Assembly: GCA_017552705.1 (NCBI GenBank)
Contig: JAFZOY010000040.1
Coordinates: forward strand, 48,184-112,183
Length of the DNA: 64,000 nucleotides
From: Bacteroidales bacterium
GTDB lineage: Bacteria; Bacteroidota; Bacteroidia; Bacteroidales; UBA1715
Direction: 5' to 3'
Part shown: piece after piece, positions 1 to 9,227 of the stretch
Layout of the letters: every line of letters begins with the position of its first letter
Numbering within the stretch: position 1 is the stretch's first letter
Program-made: the position numbers and the translations under genes
The notes under the pieces: model-generated
The model's database searches: none
Told to the model about the DNA's origin: nothing
Seen by the model: only the letters and a program-made list of their open reading frames with translations

Positions 1-1941
1 ACCAAATAAATCTATCCAATCGCTATATGTAGGAGATATGTTTTTGTTATTGTTACCAATGATATCGTATTGATTTTCCGCAAAACGCCAAGTATTTGAA
101 TTTGCTTGATATTGCAAGTTTCCCATAGAAAAAGCTATCTTGCTATTCTTACTAATAGAGAATACACCTTTTATTGATCCAGTAAAATATGAGTATAAAT
201 AGTTGTCGTCAGTATTGTTCCATTCGATAGTTTCTTCTGCTTCATTTTTTTCCGTTGTAGGGATATCGGTTGTGGATTGAGTCACAACTATTACTTTTTC
301 CTCGGAATTTATCACTATGCGAATATATGATTCACGAACTTGACCAGTGGGGTTTTGCAAAACCGAAACTGTTATCTCGCCATTTCCCTTGCCTCCAATT
401 GGAGTTACCGTAATCCAATCTGAATTGCTTTCGACATACCATACACTTTTTGTAGTTATGTTCAACGTTTGCGAATCTGCATTTTGGGAAAAACATATCT
501 CAGCTTTTGATAAATTTATTTTTTGTTCTTTCACATCACGCACTAAGCGCACTGATTGTCCGAAACGGCGATTGCTAGCCACCATATATGATTTATCATT
601 AGTGAGCCGTAGGGAGTACGAATGTCCAGGACAGGGAAGATTATACGCCTCCGAAGACCAATAAAACCCGATAGAACCAACATCTTTAACCTCCATACCA
701 TCCCGGTAGCCAGCAGCAGGAAGAAAAACGGCCCCATTCATTTCCATTTTCACCCACTCATTTATCGTATATATGTTATTTCCGAAATCGTTCAGTCCAC
801 TATTGAATGTTACACCATGGGGAGTCGACCAATTATCTGGCAACAATACAATACCTTCCACACCATTAACTATTGCAGAACCACACAACGCACTCGCCCT
901 AGTTCTTTTCGACAATACATAGTCCCACTCCGTATATGTCAATGTTCTCCACTTGCCAGCTCTGTTTCCACCATTACTAATTTTATTATACACTCCCCAA
1001 TCGGCATCTTCATAATTGCCCATTAGATGATAATTTAAATAGTCACCACTGTTTGTATTTGTCGACCAAGGCAGGTATGCAGGGGATCCACTCTTCCAAC
1101 CACTCGTTCCCCATCCAAACAAATCAATCCACCCACTGTATGAAGAAGAAACGTTTGAATTTTCCTCACCCATAATATCATATTGATTATTAGCAAAACG
1201 CCATGATTTTGTACTTGCTTGATACTGCAAATTTCCTTGCGAAAAACACACTTGTTTTTTTCCTGAAACAGAAAATGCAAATTTTATGGTCCCTTCTTCA
1301 TATTCTTTTTCAAATGTAAATATACATTCTTCATCTTCAATAATTAGAGCTCTTTTTATGTCGCTTTGTTTTTTGTAATATCCCGTAAATTCAAATTCTT
1401 CGCCTTCATTGAATGTGATAATATCTTCAGCAGATTTCAAGAATACCATTGATTCTGTGGTCGTAATTTCAGAAATATTTGTTTGCTCATCATCTTTCAA
1501 CAATAATTTTACAGATTCATATTGATTTCTTGCTGTCGCAACTAATACGTATACACCTGCTTTTGCTCCAATTTGGAAAGCATATTGTCCTGCATTTACG
1601 TTGTTTGCATAACGAGCGACAACCTTTCCTTCTGTAGAATACAACTTAAGATTTAATTCTGATGATTTTGCTACATTTACCACAACTTTGTTGTTTGCTG
1701 TTTGTTGTATAAAAGCAGAGTTATTTACAGTTGCAACAGATGTTTCTTGTTTTGCATTTTGTTGCAATGTAATCATATTGTCGGGAATATACAACATTTT
1801 AGATTCTCCTGTAATGGTATTTTTTACTTGTACGCTATCCATTTTAACGTTGGCAGAAAACGTACATGTGTAGTTAGTTTGTGCGAGCAATCCTGTCATT
1901 ACAAACAAAATTGCACTTAAAAAGAATGTAAATCTTCTCAT
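1..1941 (-). CDS. Secreted multidomain surface protein with BACON domain (3' end outside window)
   Basis: The reading frame is open from an ATG at 1941 to the left edge (about 647 codons) and has no stop, so the C-terminus is missing. A signal peptide (MRRFTFFLSAILF..., cut near LLAQ) is clear. Residues about 75-150 resemble a T9SS sorting module (LYSTEGKVV, AGVYVLVA), which is odd so near the N-terminus. Residues about 228-465 form a lectin-like domain (FSQGNLQY, WIDLFGWGTSGW, FYWSSE, SVRLVRD) of the type found in Bacteroidetes FISUMP-like proteins. A BACON domain follows (SDWITVTPIGGKGNGEI, ending VVTQ), and then a second copy of the lectin-like domain runs off the edge. It is probably a cell-surface glycan-binding protein. 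The substrate is unknown. Confidence 0.8.
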   Translation of the reverse strand, partial: MRRFTFFLSAILFVMTGLLAQTNYTCTFSANVKMDSVQVKNTITGESKMLYIPDNMITLQQNAKQETSVATVNNSAFIQQTANNKVVVNVAKSSELNLKLYSTEGKVVARYANNVNAGQYAFQIGAKAGVYVLVATARNQYESVKLLLKDDEQTNISEITTTESMVFLKSAEDIITFNEGEEFEFTGYYKKQSDIKRALIIEDEECIFTFEKEYEEGTIKFAFSVSGKKQVCFSQGNLQYQASTKSWRFANNQYDIMGEENSNVSSSYSGWIDLFGWGTSGWKSGSPAYLPWSTNTNSGDYLNYHLMGNYEDADWGVYNKISNGGNRAGKWRTLTYTEWDYVLSKRTRASALCGSAIVNGVEGIVLLPDNWSTPHGVTFNSGLNDFGNNIYTINEWVKMEMNGAVFLPAAGYRDGMEVKDVGSIGFYWSSEAYNLPCPGHSYSLRLTNDKSYMVASNRRFGQSVRLVRDVKEQKINLSKAEICFSQNADSQTLNITTKSVWYVESNSDWITVTPIGGKGNGEITVSVLQNPTGQVRESYIRIVINSEEKVIVVTQSTTDIPTTEKNEAEETIEWNNTDDNYLYSYFTGSIKGVFSISKNSKIAFSMGNLQYQANSNTWRFAENQYDIIGNNNKNISPTYSDWIDLFG

Positions 1942-2025
1942 AATAGTAGTTTTTTATCTTTAAGACAATTTTTAACCACAAAACCCTATGTTTGTCATTA
2001 AATTAATGGGGGATAAAGGTAGAGA

Positions 2026-2045
2026 AATCCTTTAGTAAAAGGATT
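2026..2045. other. 8-bp perfect hairpin
   Basis: AATCCTTT (2026-2033) and AAAGGATT (2038-2045) pair around a 4-nt loop. It lies in the 5' region of the secreted-protein gene starting at 1941. It could be an operator, a leader hairpin or chance. The rest of 1942-2143 shows nothing I recognise. Confidence 0.3.
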
Positions 2046-2143
2046 AAATTGTTACATTTTTTTGAAGAAATTACTTTGGTTTATACTACATATTTATCAT
2101 TCCGAAACCACCAACACATTTGAAAACTTCTAACGAATTATTA

Positions 2144-2274
2144 CAGTGCCCTGTTTTCAACTTGATATAATAATGCTAAATCTCTATCTATCATCACATT
2201 TTCCCTCGAACGTTATAAATTCTTGTCCATATTGTTGCCATATCAGCAACCGCAGGTATTTTACCGTTTCCCAT
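2144..2274 (-). pseudogene. Broken duplicate of the 5' end of the ORF6N gene
   Basis: Positions 2144-2372 repeat 2947-3176 nearly base for base, covering the first codons and the promoter of the intact ORF6N gene. This copy starts with ATG at 2274 (MGNGKIPAVADMATIW...). It lacks one T in the run at about 2200, which shifts the frame and gives an early stop. The homology ends at 2144, so only about 43 codons remain. Its -7 element is also altered (TACTATTG, against TACTTTTG in the intact copy). It is a remnant of a tandem duplication and is almost certainly not functional. Confidence 0.8.
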
Positions 2275-2403
2275 TTTGGTAGTTTTAGTGTTGCAATAGT
2301 ACTCTTTTTGTACAATCGCCCAAGAAAAAGAAACTGAAAAAAAGAAAAACAATGAAAGTTGTGGTGAGGTAAGCGTTTTATTTCTTTCAGTGGCAACAAA
2401 AAC

Positions 2404-2431
2404 GTAGAGACGCGATTAATCGCATCTCTAC
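2404..2431. repeat. 28-nt near-perfect palindrome
   Basis: GTAGAGACGCGATT and its near-complement AATCGCATCTCTAC form a 14-bp stem with a single G/T mismatch. It lies 20 nt beyond the stop of the ORF6N gene. Palindromes of this GTAGAGACGC type are known as dispersed intergenic repeats in several bacterial phyla. Here it could be a transcript-end hairpin or such a repeat. No T-run follows on either strand. Confidence 0.5.
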
Positions 2432-2451
2432 AATAAACGCATGATAGTCAA

Positions 2452-3078
2452 TTATTTGTTTGTTGGAACAACAAATCCCACTGGTTTTCGTGGCTTTTTC
2501 TGCGTTTGTGTCATTGAATCGACTTTTATGCTTAATTCTGTCATTGAATCGGTCAGGGCGTCTAACTGCCCTTGCATCAATTCGTTGCAATCATTTTGGT
2601 CGCGGAGAATATCCTCGATATATGCTTTCTGGTTTTGCAGTTCCAAGCGAAGATTTTCTATCTGCAATGAATTTTCCGACAAACTCACAATTCGCTCTCG
2701 CATTTCTACAAATGCACGCATAATATTCACGCTCATAATTGTTGCAATAGGACTTCGCAACACAGCAGAAAGCATAGCGACACCTTGTTCCGTAAAAACA
2801 AACATTTCTGAAGCCCCAATGTTGTACTGTGAGGGTATCACATTTTGTGACACCCCACTGAGTAACAAATAGTTACATTCATCTTTCGTCATACGAAACA
2901 TAAAATCTTCGGGAAATCTATCTGGATTTCTTCTAACGGCTTGTTTCAGTGCCCTGTTTTCAACTTGATATAATAATGCTAAATCTCTATCTATCATTAC
3001 ATTTTTCCCTCGGACGTTATAAATTCTTGTCCGAATAGTTGCCATATCGGCAACTGCTGATATTTTGTCTTTTCCCAT
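2452..3078 (-). CDS. ORF6N domain-containing DNA-binding protein
   Basis: 208 aa. The N-terminal half (about residues 10-100; IYNVRGKNVMIDRDLALLY, LKQAVRRNPDRFPEDFMF) matches the ORF6N/KilA-N-related domain of phage antirepressors and chromosomal homologues. The rest (about 125-190) is a charged helical, probably coiled-coil, segment. The family is thought to bind DNA and is linked to phage and other mobile DNA. Its function in free-standing chromosomal copies is not established. The start at 3078 fits a promoter 20 nt upstream. A broken duplicate of its 5' end lies just downstream. Confidence 0.85.
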   Translation of the reverse strand: MGKDKISAVADMATIRTRIYNVRGKNVMIDRDLALLYQVENRALKQAVRRNPDRFPEDFMFRMTKDECNYLLLSGVSQNVIPSQYNIGASEMFVFTEQGVAMLSAVLRSPIATIMSVNIMRAFVEMRERIVSLSENSLQIENLRLELQNQKAYIEDILRDQNDCNELMQGQLDALTDSMTELSIKVDSMTQTQKKPRKPVGFVVPTNK

Positions 3079-3097
3079 TTTGGTAGTTTTAGTGTTG

Positions 3098-3128
3098 CAA
3101 AAGTAGTCTTTTTATACAATCGTCCAAG
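3098..3128 (-). promoter_or_regulatory. Promoter of the ORF6N gene
   Basis: On the minus strand, -7 element TACTTTTG at 3105-3098 (consensus TAnnTTTG) and CTTG at 3128-3125 are separated by 19 nt. This is the spacing expected for the primary sigma factor of Bacteroidota. The start codon follows 19 nt after the -7 element. Confidence 0.6.
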
Positions 3129-3233
3129 AAAAAGAAACTGAAAAAAAGAAAAACAATGAAGGTTGTGGTGAGGTAAAAAGTATTGTTTATAATGCAAATC
3201 CATAAAGTAAGATAATTGTTTCGTAAAATAAAG

Positions 3234-3241
3234 TATCTTTG
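3234..3241 (+). promoter_or_regulatory. -7 element of the folD promoter
   Basis: TATCTTTG matches TAnnTTTG exactly and lies 24 nt before the ATG at 3266. Its presence argues against translation starting at the in-frame ATG at 3239, which would lie inside the element. No convincing -33 box is visible. Confidence 0.55.
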
Positions 3242-3265
3242 CCGTTGAACAATAAATATTTGGAT

Positions 3266-4138
3266 ATGGAACTGATTGACGGAAAGAAAGTGAGCGAGGC
3301 AATCAAACAACAGATTGCCGCCGAAGTGGAACAAATTAAAGCTCGTGGCGAAAAAGTGCCTCATTTGGCTGCAATTCTTGTGGGCAACGACGGCGGTAGC
3401 GTCACCTACGTGAACAACAAGGTAAAAGCCTGCGAGCAATGCGGTTTCGTTTCCACATTGAAAACCTTCGATGAAAACATTTCAGAAGAAACACTTTTGA
3501 AAACGGTTGAGGAATTCAATAACAACGATGACATTGATGGTTTCATTGTTCAGCTTCCATTACCAAAACATATTGATTCACAGAAAGTTATAGAAACTAT
3601 CAATCCAAACAAGGACGTTGACGGTTTTCACCCTATGAATGTGGGAAAAATGATGATTGGACTTCCTTGTTTCAAGTCTGCCACACCGGCCGGAATTCTT
3701 GAACTGTTGAAATTCTACAACATAGAAACTGCCGGAAAACATTGTGTTATCATAGGCCGGAGCAATATTGTGGGAAAACCTATGAGCGTGCTTTTGAGCC
3801 AGAAAGGTTGGGACTGCACAGTCACATTGTGTCATAGCCGCACAAAAAATCTTGACGAAGTTTGCGCTTCGGCCGACATTCTGATTGCCGCACTTGGTAC
3901 GCCAGGTTTCGTAAAAGCGAATATGGTGAAGGAAGGCGCCGTAGTAATCGACGTGGGAACCACACGCGTTCCTGCTCCTGAAATTCCACGTGGCTGGCGC
4001 TTGAAAGGCGATGTGCTATTCGACGAAGTTGCCCCGAAATGTAGTTACATCACGCCAGTTCCTGGCGGCGTTGGTCCAATGACAATCTGCTCGTTGATGA
4101 TAAACACTCTACAAGCAGCAAAGGGAAAGAAGGCGTAG
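3266..4138 (+). CDS. folD: Bifunctional methylenetetrahydrofolate dehydrogenase / cyclohydrolase
   Basis: 290 aa, the usual FolD length. It interconverts 5,10-methylene-THF and 10-formyl-THF using NADP+, supplying one-carbon units for purines and formyl-Met. The family signatures are present: YVNNKVKAC with the catalytic Tyr/Lys, the PLPKHI loop, the Rossmann segment [11 protein letters not shown] and the C-terminal [10 protein letters not shown]. The ATG at 3266 was chosen over 3239 because of the promoter position. queH follows after 13 nt, so the two may share a transcript. Confidence 0.97.
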   Translation: MELIDGKKVSEAIKQQIAAEVEQIKARGEKVPHLAAILVGNDGGSVTYVNNKVKACEQCGFVSTLKTFDENISEETLLKTVEEFNNNDDIDGFIVQLPLPKHIDSQKVIETINPNKDVDGFHPMNVGKMMIGLPCFKSATPAGILELLKFYNIETAGKHCVIIGRSNIVGKPMSVLLSQKGWDCTVTLCHSRTKNLDEVCASADILIAALGTPGFVKANMVKEGAVVIDVGTTRVPAPEIPRGWRLKGDVLFDEVAPKCSYITPVPGGVGPMTICSLMINTLQAAKGKKA

Positions 4139-4151
4139 AATTCGTCTCCTT

Positions 4152-4676
4152 ATGAAAAAAATTCTTCTTCATATTTGTTGCGCCCCTTGTGGCTCGGCAT
4201 CGGTGGAACGTTTGCTTTCCGAGGAATGGGATGTGACGCTCTACTATTTTATGCCTAATATTTATCCAAAAGAAGAATGGGAAAAACGGAAATTGTACGT
4301 TGAAAAACTGGCACAACATTTCGGCGTCGAACTTATTGTGGGCGACTACGACCACGATTTTTGGCGGAAACAAGTCGTAGGTCTGGAACACGAAAAAGAA
4401 GGCGGACTTCGTTGCCATGCGTGTTTTAAGACACTTTTGGCAGCCACGGCAGACAAGGCGCAAGAACTTGGTTTTGAGCATTTTGCGACAACCCTTACCA
4501 TCAGTCCACATAAAAACTCCGCCGTCATACAAGCAATCGGCGAACAATTTACCGGCTACACACACTACGATTTCAAGAAAAAAGACGGCTACAAACGTAG
4601 CATTGAATTGAGTAAGGAATTAGACTTGTACCGTCAGTGTTATTGTGCGTGTGAATTTAGTATGAATTCGCACTAA
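4152..4676 (+). CDS. queH: Epoxyqueuosine reductase QueH
   Basis: 174 aa, the full length of the QueH (DUF208) family, which performs the last step of queuosine synthesis in tRNA without cobalamin, in place of QueG. The metal- and cluster-binding cysteines are visible: HICCAPCG at 8-14, C88 and C91 in RCHACF, and YRQCYCACEFS near the C-terminus (family pattern YRQxYCGCxxS, with Ala for the second Gly). It lies 13 nt after folD on the same strand. Confidence 0.93.
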   Translation: MKKILLHICCAPCGSASVERLLSEEWDVTLYYFMPNIYPKEEWEKRKLYVEKLAQHFGVELIVGDYDHDFWRKQVVGLEHEKEGGLRCHACFKTLLAATADKAQELGFEHFATTLTISPHKNSAVIQAIGEQFTGYTHYDFKKKDGYKRSIELSKELDLYRQCYCACEFSMNSH

Positions 4677-4724
4677 AAAGAGCTTCTTCTCCGATAACAA
4701 CGTAGTGAAATCTGAAATGTTTTA

Positions 4725-4732
4725 TATCTTTG
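4725..4732 (+). promoter_or_regulatory. -7 element upstream of the RhuM-Fic gene
   Basis: TATCTTTG, an exact TAnnTTTG match, ends 21 nt before the ATG at 4754. This gives the gene its own promoter separate from folD-queH. Confidence 0.55.
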
Positions 4733-4753
4733 CAGTAACCAAAATGCAAAAGT

Positions 4754-5698
4754 ATGAACACAAATAAGATTGAAATCTATCAGACAGAGGACGGCAAAAT
4801 CCAATTGGATGTGCGGTTGGAAAATGAAACGGTCTGGTTGACCCAAGCCCAAATGGCAGAGTTGTTTCAAACAGACAGAACATCAATTGTACGACACATC
4901 AACAACATTTACAAAACCGAAGAATTACAACGTGAGTCAACCTGTGCAAAAATTGCACAAGTTCAAATTGAGGGAAACAGAAAGGTTTCACGTAAAGTCC
5001 CATATTTTAATCTAGATATGATTATTTCGGTGGGCTACCGTGTAAACTCAAAGCGTGGCGTAAAATTCCGCCAATGGGCAAACTCCGTTCTTAAAGACTA
5101 TCTGCTTCGGGGATATGCAATAAACGAAAAACGTACCGCTCAATTAGGACAGGTGATTCAAATTCTAAAACGTGCCGAAAACGTATTGGACAGCAAACAA
5201 GTGCTTTCCGTTGTGGAAAAATTCAACATAGCGTTGGATTTGCTTGATTCCTACGACCATCAAACAATGAAACGGCCCAAAGGCAGCAAAACGATTCATG
5301 TATTGACATACGAGGAATGTATGTCGGTGATAGAATCAATGCGGTTTGGAGATGAATCATCGTTGTTTGGCAAAGAAAAAGACGATTCGTTCAAAGGTAG
5401 CATCGGAAACATCTACCAATCGTTCGGTGGAAGCGACGTGTATCCGTCGTTGGAGGAGAAAGCCGCCAACTTGTTGTATTTTGTGACCAAAAACCATAGT
5501 TTTATTGACGGAAACAAACGCATTGCCGCCACAATGTTTCTGTATTTTCTCGACAAAAATGGTGCATTGTTCATCGACGGTAAAAAGACGATTGATGACT
5601 ATACGCTTGTGGCTCTTACGATTATGATTGCCGAATCCCGCAGCGAAGAAAAAGAAATGATGATTAGCGTGATTATGAACTGTTTAGGACAAAATTGA
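4754..5698 (+). CDS. RhuM family / Fic-Doc fusion protein
   Basis: 314 aa. Residues about 1-130 form the RhuM (virulence RhuM/KilA-N-like) domain (VWLTQAQMAELFQTDRTSI, VGYRVNSKRGVKFRQWA). Residues about 180-310 form a Doc-type Fic domain with the core motif HSFIDGNKRIA (248-258). Fic/Doc enzymes usually transfer AMP or phosphate to a target protein. The motif keeps the catalytic His, the Asp and the N-K-R end but is Doc-like rather than the full HPFx(D/E)GN(G/K)R form. The fusion is common in Bacteroidetes and has no proven target. No separate antitoxin is seen beside it. Confidence 0.88.
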   Translation: MNTNKIEIYQTEDGKIQLDVRLENETVWLTQAQMAELFQTDRTSIVRHINNIYKTEELQRESTCAKIAQVQIEGNRKVSRKVPYFNLDMIISVGYRVNSKRGVKFRQWANSVLKDYLLRGYAINEKRTAQLGQVIQILKRAENVLDSKQVLSVVEKFNIALDLLDSYDHQTMKRPKGSKTIHVLTYEECMSVIESMRFGDESSLFGKEKDDSFKGSIGNIYQSFGGSDVYPSLEEKAANLLYFVTKNHSFIDGNKRIAATMFLYFLDKNGALFIDGKKTIDDYTLVALTIMIAESRSEEKEMMISVIMNCLGQN

Positions 5699-5773
5699 AG
5701 TCGGTTTTTTGCAAAAACACACTTTTTCTAACGTTTGTTTATTACTTTTACCATTGAAAATTTTTCTTCAGAA

Positions 5774-6892
5774 ATGAAAATAATTCTTGTTGGTACTGCA
5801 TTCCCTTATCGTGGTGGCTTGGCAGCCTTCAACGAACGTCTTGCCCTGGAGTTTCAAAAGGAAGGCGAAGATATTTCCATTGAAACGTTCACGTTGCAAT
5901 ACCCGAACTTTTTGTTTCCGGGAAAAACGCAGTATTCCAACGGCACCGCTCCCGACTTGAAAATCCGCCGTTCTATCCACTCAGTCAATCCTTTCAATTG
6001 GTTGTCGGCGGCAAAAAAAATCGCAGAAAAACAACCCGACGTGGTGATTTTCGCCTATTGGATGTCATTTATGGCTCCATGTTTCGGCACCATCGCTCGA
6101 AGAATCAAAAGGAACTGTAATGCAAAATGTATCGGATTGATACATAATATGATAGCACACGAGCCTTCTATCCTTGACAAACTATTCGCTCCATATTTTG
6201 TGAACGCAATGGACGGTTTCTTCACATTATCGCAGTCGGTTTTTGGCGAGATAGAGCAATTTGAACGGAAATCAAAACAAAAATCGTGGTCGCCACATCC
6301 AATTTACGACACCTACGGAGCGTTAATTAGTAAGGAACAGGCGTGTCAGCATCTTGGGTTAAATCCTGACAAACGATACATTTTGTTTTTCGGTTTCATA
6401 CGGGAATACAAGGGATTGGACTTGCTGCTCCACGCAATGGCAAACGAGCGAATCAAGTTTTCGAACATTCATCTGCTTGTGGCAGGGGAATTTTACGGCA
6501 ACGAGGAAAAATACAAGAAACTCGCCGAACAACTTGGTTTAGAAAATATTATATGGTTCTCAGAATATATTCCCGACAACGAAGTCAACAATTATTTCTG
6601 TGCCGCCGACGTGATTGTCCAGCCGTATAAATCGGCAACGCAGTCGGGTGTGACGCAGGTTGGCTATCATTTTGAGAAACCTATGATTGTGACAAACGTG
6701 GGCGGTTTGGCTGAAATTATTCCCGACGAGAAAGTGGGCTACGTGGTGGAACCGAACAGCCACGCATTGGCTAACGCCATTGTGAAATTCTTTGCTTCTG
6801 ACAATGCCGTAAAAATGACGGAAAACATCCGCGAGGAAAAGAAAAAATATGCATGGAATATCCTTACAGAGAAAATGAGAAGACTTTTTTAA
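5774..6892 (+). CDS. Glycosyltransferase, family 4 type
   Basis: 372 aa from the ATG at 5774; an upstream in-frame ATG at 5735 lacks a plausible context. Two Rossmann halves of the GT-B fold are visible: N-terminal VGTAFPYRGGLAAFNERLALEF, and C-terminal ILFFGFIREYKGLDLLLHA, ADVIVQPYKSATQSGV and EKPMIVTNVGGLAEII. The E(x7)E-like end of family GT4 is present in modified form. It probably transfers a sugar from a nucleotide donor to a surface glycan or lipid. Donor and acceptor cannot be read from sequence. It is convergent with the GGGP synthase gene, with only 10 nt between. Confidence 0.88.
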   Translation: MKIILVGTAFPYRGGLAAFNERLALEFQKEGEDISIETFTLQYPNFLFPGKTQYSNGTAPDLKIRRSIHSVNPFNWLSAAKKIAEKQPDVVIFAYWMSFMAPCFGTIARRIKRNCNAKCIGLIHNMIAHEPSILDKLFAPYFVNAMDGFFTLSQSVFGEIEQFERKSKQKSWSPHPIYDTYGALISKEQACQHLGLNPDKRYILFFGFIREYKGLDLLLHAMANERIKFSNIHLLVAGEFYGNEEKYKKLAEQLGLENIIWFSEYIPDNEVNNYFCAADVIVQPYKSATQSGVTQVGYHFEKPMIVTNVGGLAEIIPDEKVGYVVEPNSHALANAIVKFFASDNAVKMTENIREEKKKYAWNILTEKMRRLF

Positions 6893-6902
6893 TGTAGTCC
6901 CA

Positions 6903-7616
6903 CTATCTCACAACTTTCATCATTTCAGACAATAATTCCGGATTTTTTTCAATAATTGTTCCTACAACCGCAATGTCGGCTCCACTATCAAAAACGTTCC
7001 GCAACGACTCACACGAACGTATGCCGCCACCAACAATCAAAGGGATGGAACAAGATTTTTTTACGGCAGAAATAATCTCGGGATTCACAAACGATTGTGC
7101 CCCACTGCCTCCTTCCAAATACAACGCCTTAAGACCGAGCATTTCGCCTGCTATGGCAGTAGCTACGGCAATGTCGGGTTTATCATACGGTATTGGCTGC
7201 GTGTTGCTCATATATTCCACCGAAGTGGTTTTTCCGCAATCAATCAACATGTAGCCTGTTGCAATAGCTTCAAGCCCACTGTTTTTTATGACTGGGGCGG
7301 AAAGAACCTGATTGCCAATAAGAAATTCTGCGTTTCTGCCCGAAATCAACGACAAAAATAAAATTGCATCGGCATTCGCACTTACTTGATTTGCATTGCC
7401 TGGAAACAAAATCACAGGACCGGTGTACACACTCTTTATCACATCAATTGCATGCGATATACTTGACATTACCAAACTTCCGCCAACGAAAATCATATGC
7501 ACACCTTCCCGCTCAGCATTCATCGACACCGAACGCAACGAACTGTCGGAGTGTTTATCCGGATCGATTAAAAGAGCGAGTCGTTTCTGTTTTTGTAAAA
7601 ATAAGTCGTACACCAT
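6903..7616 (-). CDS. Geranylgeranylglyceryl phosphate synthase family protein (PcrB-like)
   Basis: 237 aa TIM-barrel. Conserved features include LLIDPDKH near the N-terminus, the glycine-rich PGNANQV, and C-terminal LEGGSGA and IPLIVGGGIRS phosphate-binding segments. In archaea this enzyme makes the first ether bond of membrane lipids, joining a prenyl diphosphate to sn-glycerol-1-phosphate. Bacteroidota carry homologues that can do the same reaction, though the fate of the product is unclear. It is the last gene of a three-gene operon, 6 nt after the S41 protease gene. Confidence 0.9.
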   Translation of the reverse strand: MVYDLFLQKQKRLALLIDPDKHSDSSLRSVSMNAEREGVHMIFVGGSLVMSSISHAIDVIKSVYTGPVILFPGNANQVSANADAILFLSLISGRNAEFLIGNQVLSAPVIKNSGLEAIATGYMLIDCGKTTSVEYMSNTQPIPYDKPDIAVATAIAGEMLGLKALYLEGGSGAQSFVNPEIISAVKKSCSIPLIVGGGIRSCESLRNVFDSGADIAVVGTIIEKNPELLSEMMKVVR

Positions 7617-7622
7617 ATCGTT

Positions 7623-9227
7623 TTATCTTTTGTTTTGAAACACATCCAATGCTTTATTAATAATCTCATCTTCAGCATTATACATTTCGAAGAAAGCCGA
7701 ATCGCCAAACACATTCCGAATCACATAGCAACGCGCCAACATTTCAACCCGTTGCTTTTCGGAAAGCGAAGCGTTTTTATCGAGCAGCAAACTTGTTTTT
7801 GAATGACTTTCAGCATATTGCACAATGCCCTGCATCGTGATTTTCTCGGAAAGCCACTTGTAGGCATCATGGAATTCCATTGCCTGCAAGGCCGCACGGT
7901 GTTTTTCCGTGAAGGCAAACGAGTATTCGTACACAAAGCCACTATTCATAATTTTCTGATATGAAGGCGAATACGATGTGCTATCTATCGGAACAAACAC
8001 ATCAGGCATAATACCGCCGCCACCATACACAATTTTCCCTGTTTTCGTAACAAATTTCAGCGAATCAGGGAAATCCACACTGTCGGCGGAGTTAAGTTCT
8101 CCATGGGCGTAACGGTCGAGCAATTCCTGATTGTAATCGCTCAAACTGCCATTGTACGGCTTTTGAATACATCGCCCCGACGGCGTATAGAATTTCTTGA
8201 TACTCAATCTCACAACCGAACTATCTGACAACGGGAAATCTTCATTTACAACACCTTTCCCATAGGAACGACGGCCAACAATTGTACCTCTGCCATTGTC
8301 CTGCATTGCTCCTGCAAATATTTCGCTCGCCGAAGCTGAAAACTCATTTATCAACACAACAAGATTTAAATTTTCACAGCTTCCATCGCCTTCCGCCACA
8401 TAATATTCAGGAAGCGTGTTTTTCCCTTGGGTGTAAACAATTGTATCGCCCGCTTGCAGGAATTCATTTGCCAAATGGATTACCGCAAGCAGCAACCCGC
8501 CACCATTATCACGCAAGTCAACAATAATGTTTTTCATATTTTGGCTTTTCGTGTTCAGTTTCGACACCGCCGACAAAAACTCATCTATCGTATTTTGTGA
8601 AAAACAATTAATTGCGACATAGCCCGTTGAATCATCAATCAAATACGCCGCATCAACACTGGTTATCGGCACTGCATCGCGTATTATTTCAAAAGGAATC
8701 AAGTCCTTGACTCCAACACGGCGAATGCCAACCTTTACCGTTGTGCCGCGAGGCCCTTTGAGCAATTTCACCGTTTTTTCGTTGGTGATACCATTCCCTG
8801 CAATCACAGAGTCGTTCACCGTAACGATTCTATCGCCGGCAAGAATGTTCAATTTTTCCGAAGGCCCACCGTGAATCACCTGAACAACCACAACAGTGTC
8901 GTTTTGTATGTTGAATTGAACGCCAATTCCTTCAAAAGAGCCCATAATCGGATCAATCATGTCGCGGTATTCGTCAGCCGAAATGTAAAACGAATGGGGA
9001 TCAAGTTTCTCGAAAAGCGACGGCAAAAGTTCTTCGGTAAGGCTGTCAATATTCACATCTTCAACATATTCATCCGAGATGAGACGCATTATCACATCGT
9101 ATTTTGACTGTCTGGGAGGCAGCTTGACTCCATTTCTTTGCGTCAGAAATGAATTCACCAACATACCAACCGCAAACGTTGTGGCAAGCAACAGCGGCAA
9201 AAGAATCGTGAGTGGTTTATTTTTCAT
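7623..9227 (-). CDS. S41 family C-terminal processing peptidase
   Basis: 534 aa from the ATG at 9227 (MKNKPLTILL...). An upstream ATG at 9251 would overlap the previous gene by 35 nt instead of 11, so 9227 is preferred. An N-terminal signal anchor is followed by a PDZ domain (about 75-170; GIGVQF, GPSEKLNILAGDRIV) and the protease core with the catalytic Ser in SASASEIFAG and Lys in RRSYGKGVV. Such CtpA/Prc-like enzymes cut periplasmic or secreted proteins at their C-termini. It lies between the dCMP deaminase and GGGP synthase genes. Confidence 0.93.
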   Translation of the reverse strand: MKNKPLTILLPLLLATTFAVGMLVNSFLTQRNGVKLPPRQSKYDVIMRLISDEYVEDVNIDSLTEELLPSLFEKLDPHSFYISADEYRDMIDPIMGSFEGIGVQFNIQNDTVVVVQVIHGGPSEKLNILAGDRIVTVNDSVIAGNGITNEKTVKLLKGPRGTTVKVGIRRVGVKDLIPFEIIRDAVPITSVDAAYLIDDSTGYVAINCFSQNTIDEFLSAVSKLNTKSQNMKNIIVDLRDNGGGLLLAVIHLANEFLQAGDTIVYTQGKNTLPEYYVAEGDGSCENLNLVVLINEFSASASEIFAGAMQDNGRGTIVGRRSYGKGVVNEDFPLSDSSVVRLSIKKFYTPSGRCIQKPYNGSLSDYNQELLDRYAHGELNSADSVDFPDSLKFVTKTGKIVYGGGGIMPDVFVPIDSTSYSPSYQKIMNSGFVYEYSFAFTEKHRAALQAMEFHDAYKWLSEKITMQGIVQYAESHSKTSLLLDKNASLSEKQRVEMLARCYVIRNVFGDSAFFEMYNAEDEIINKALDVFQNKR

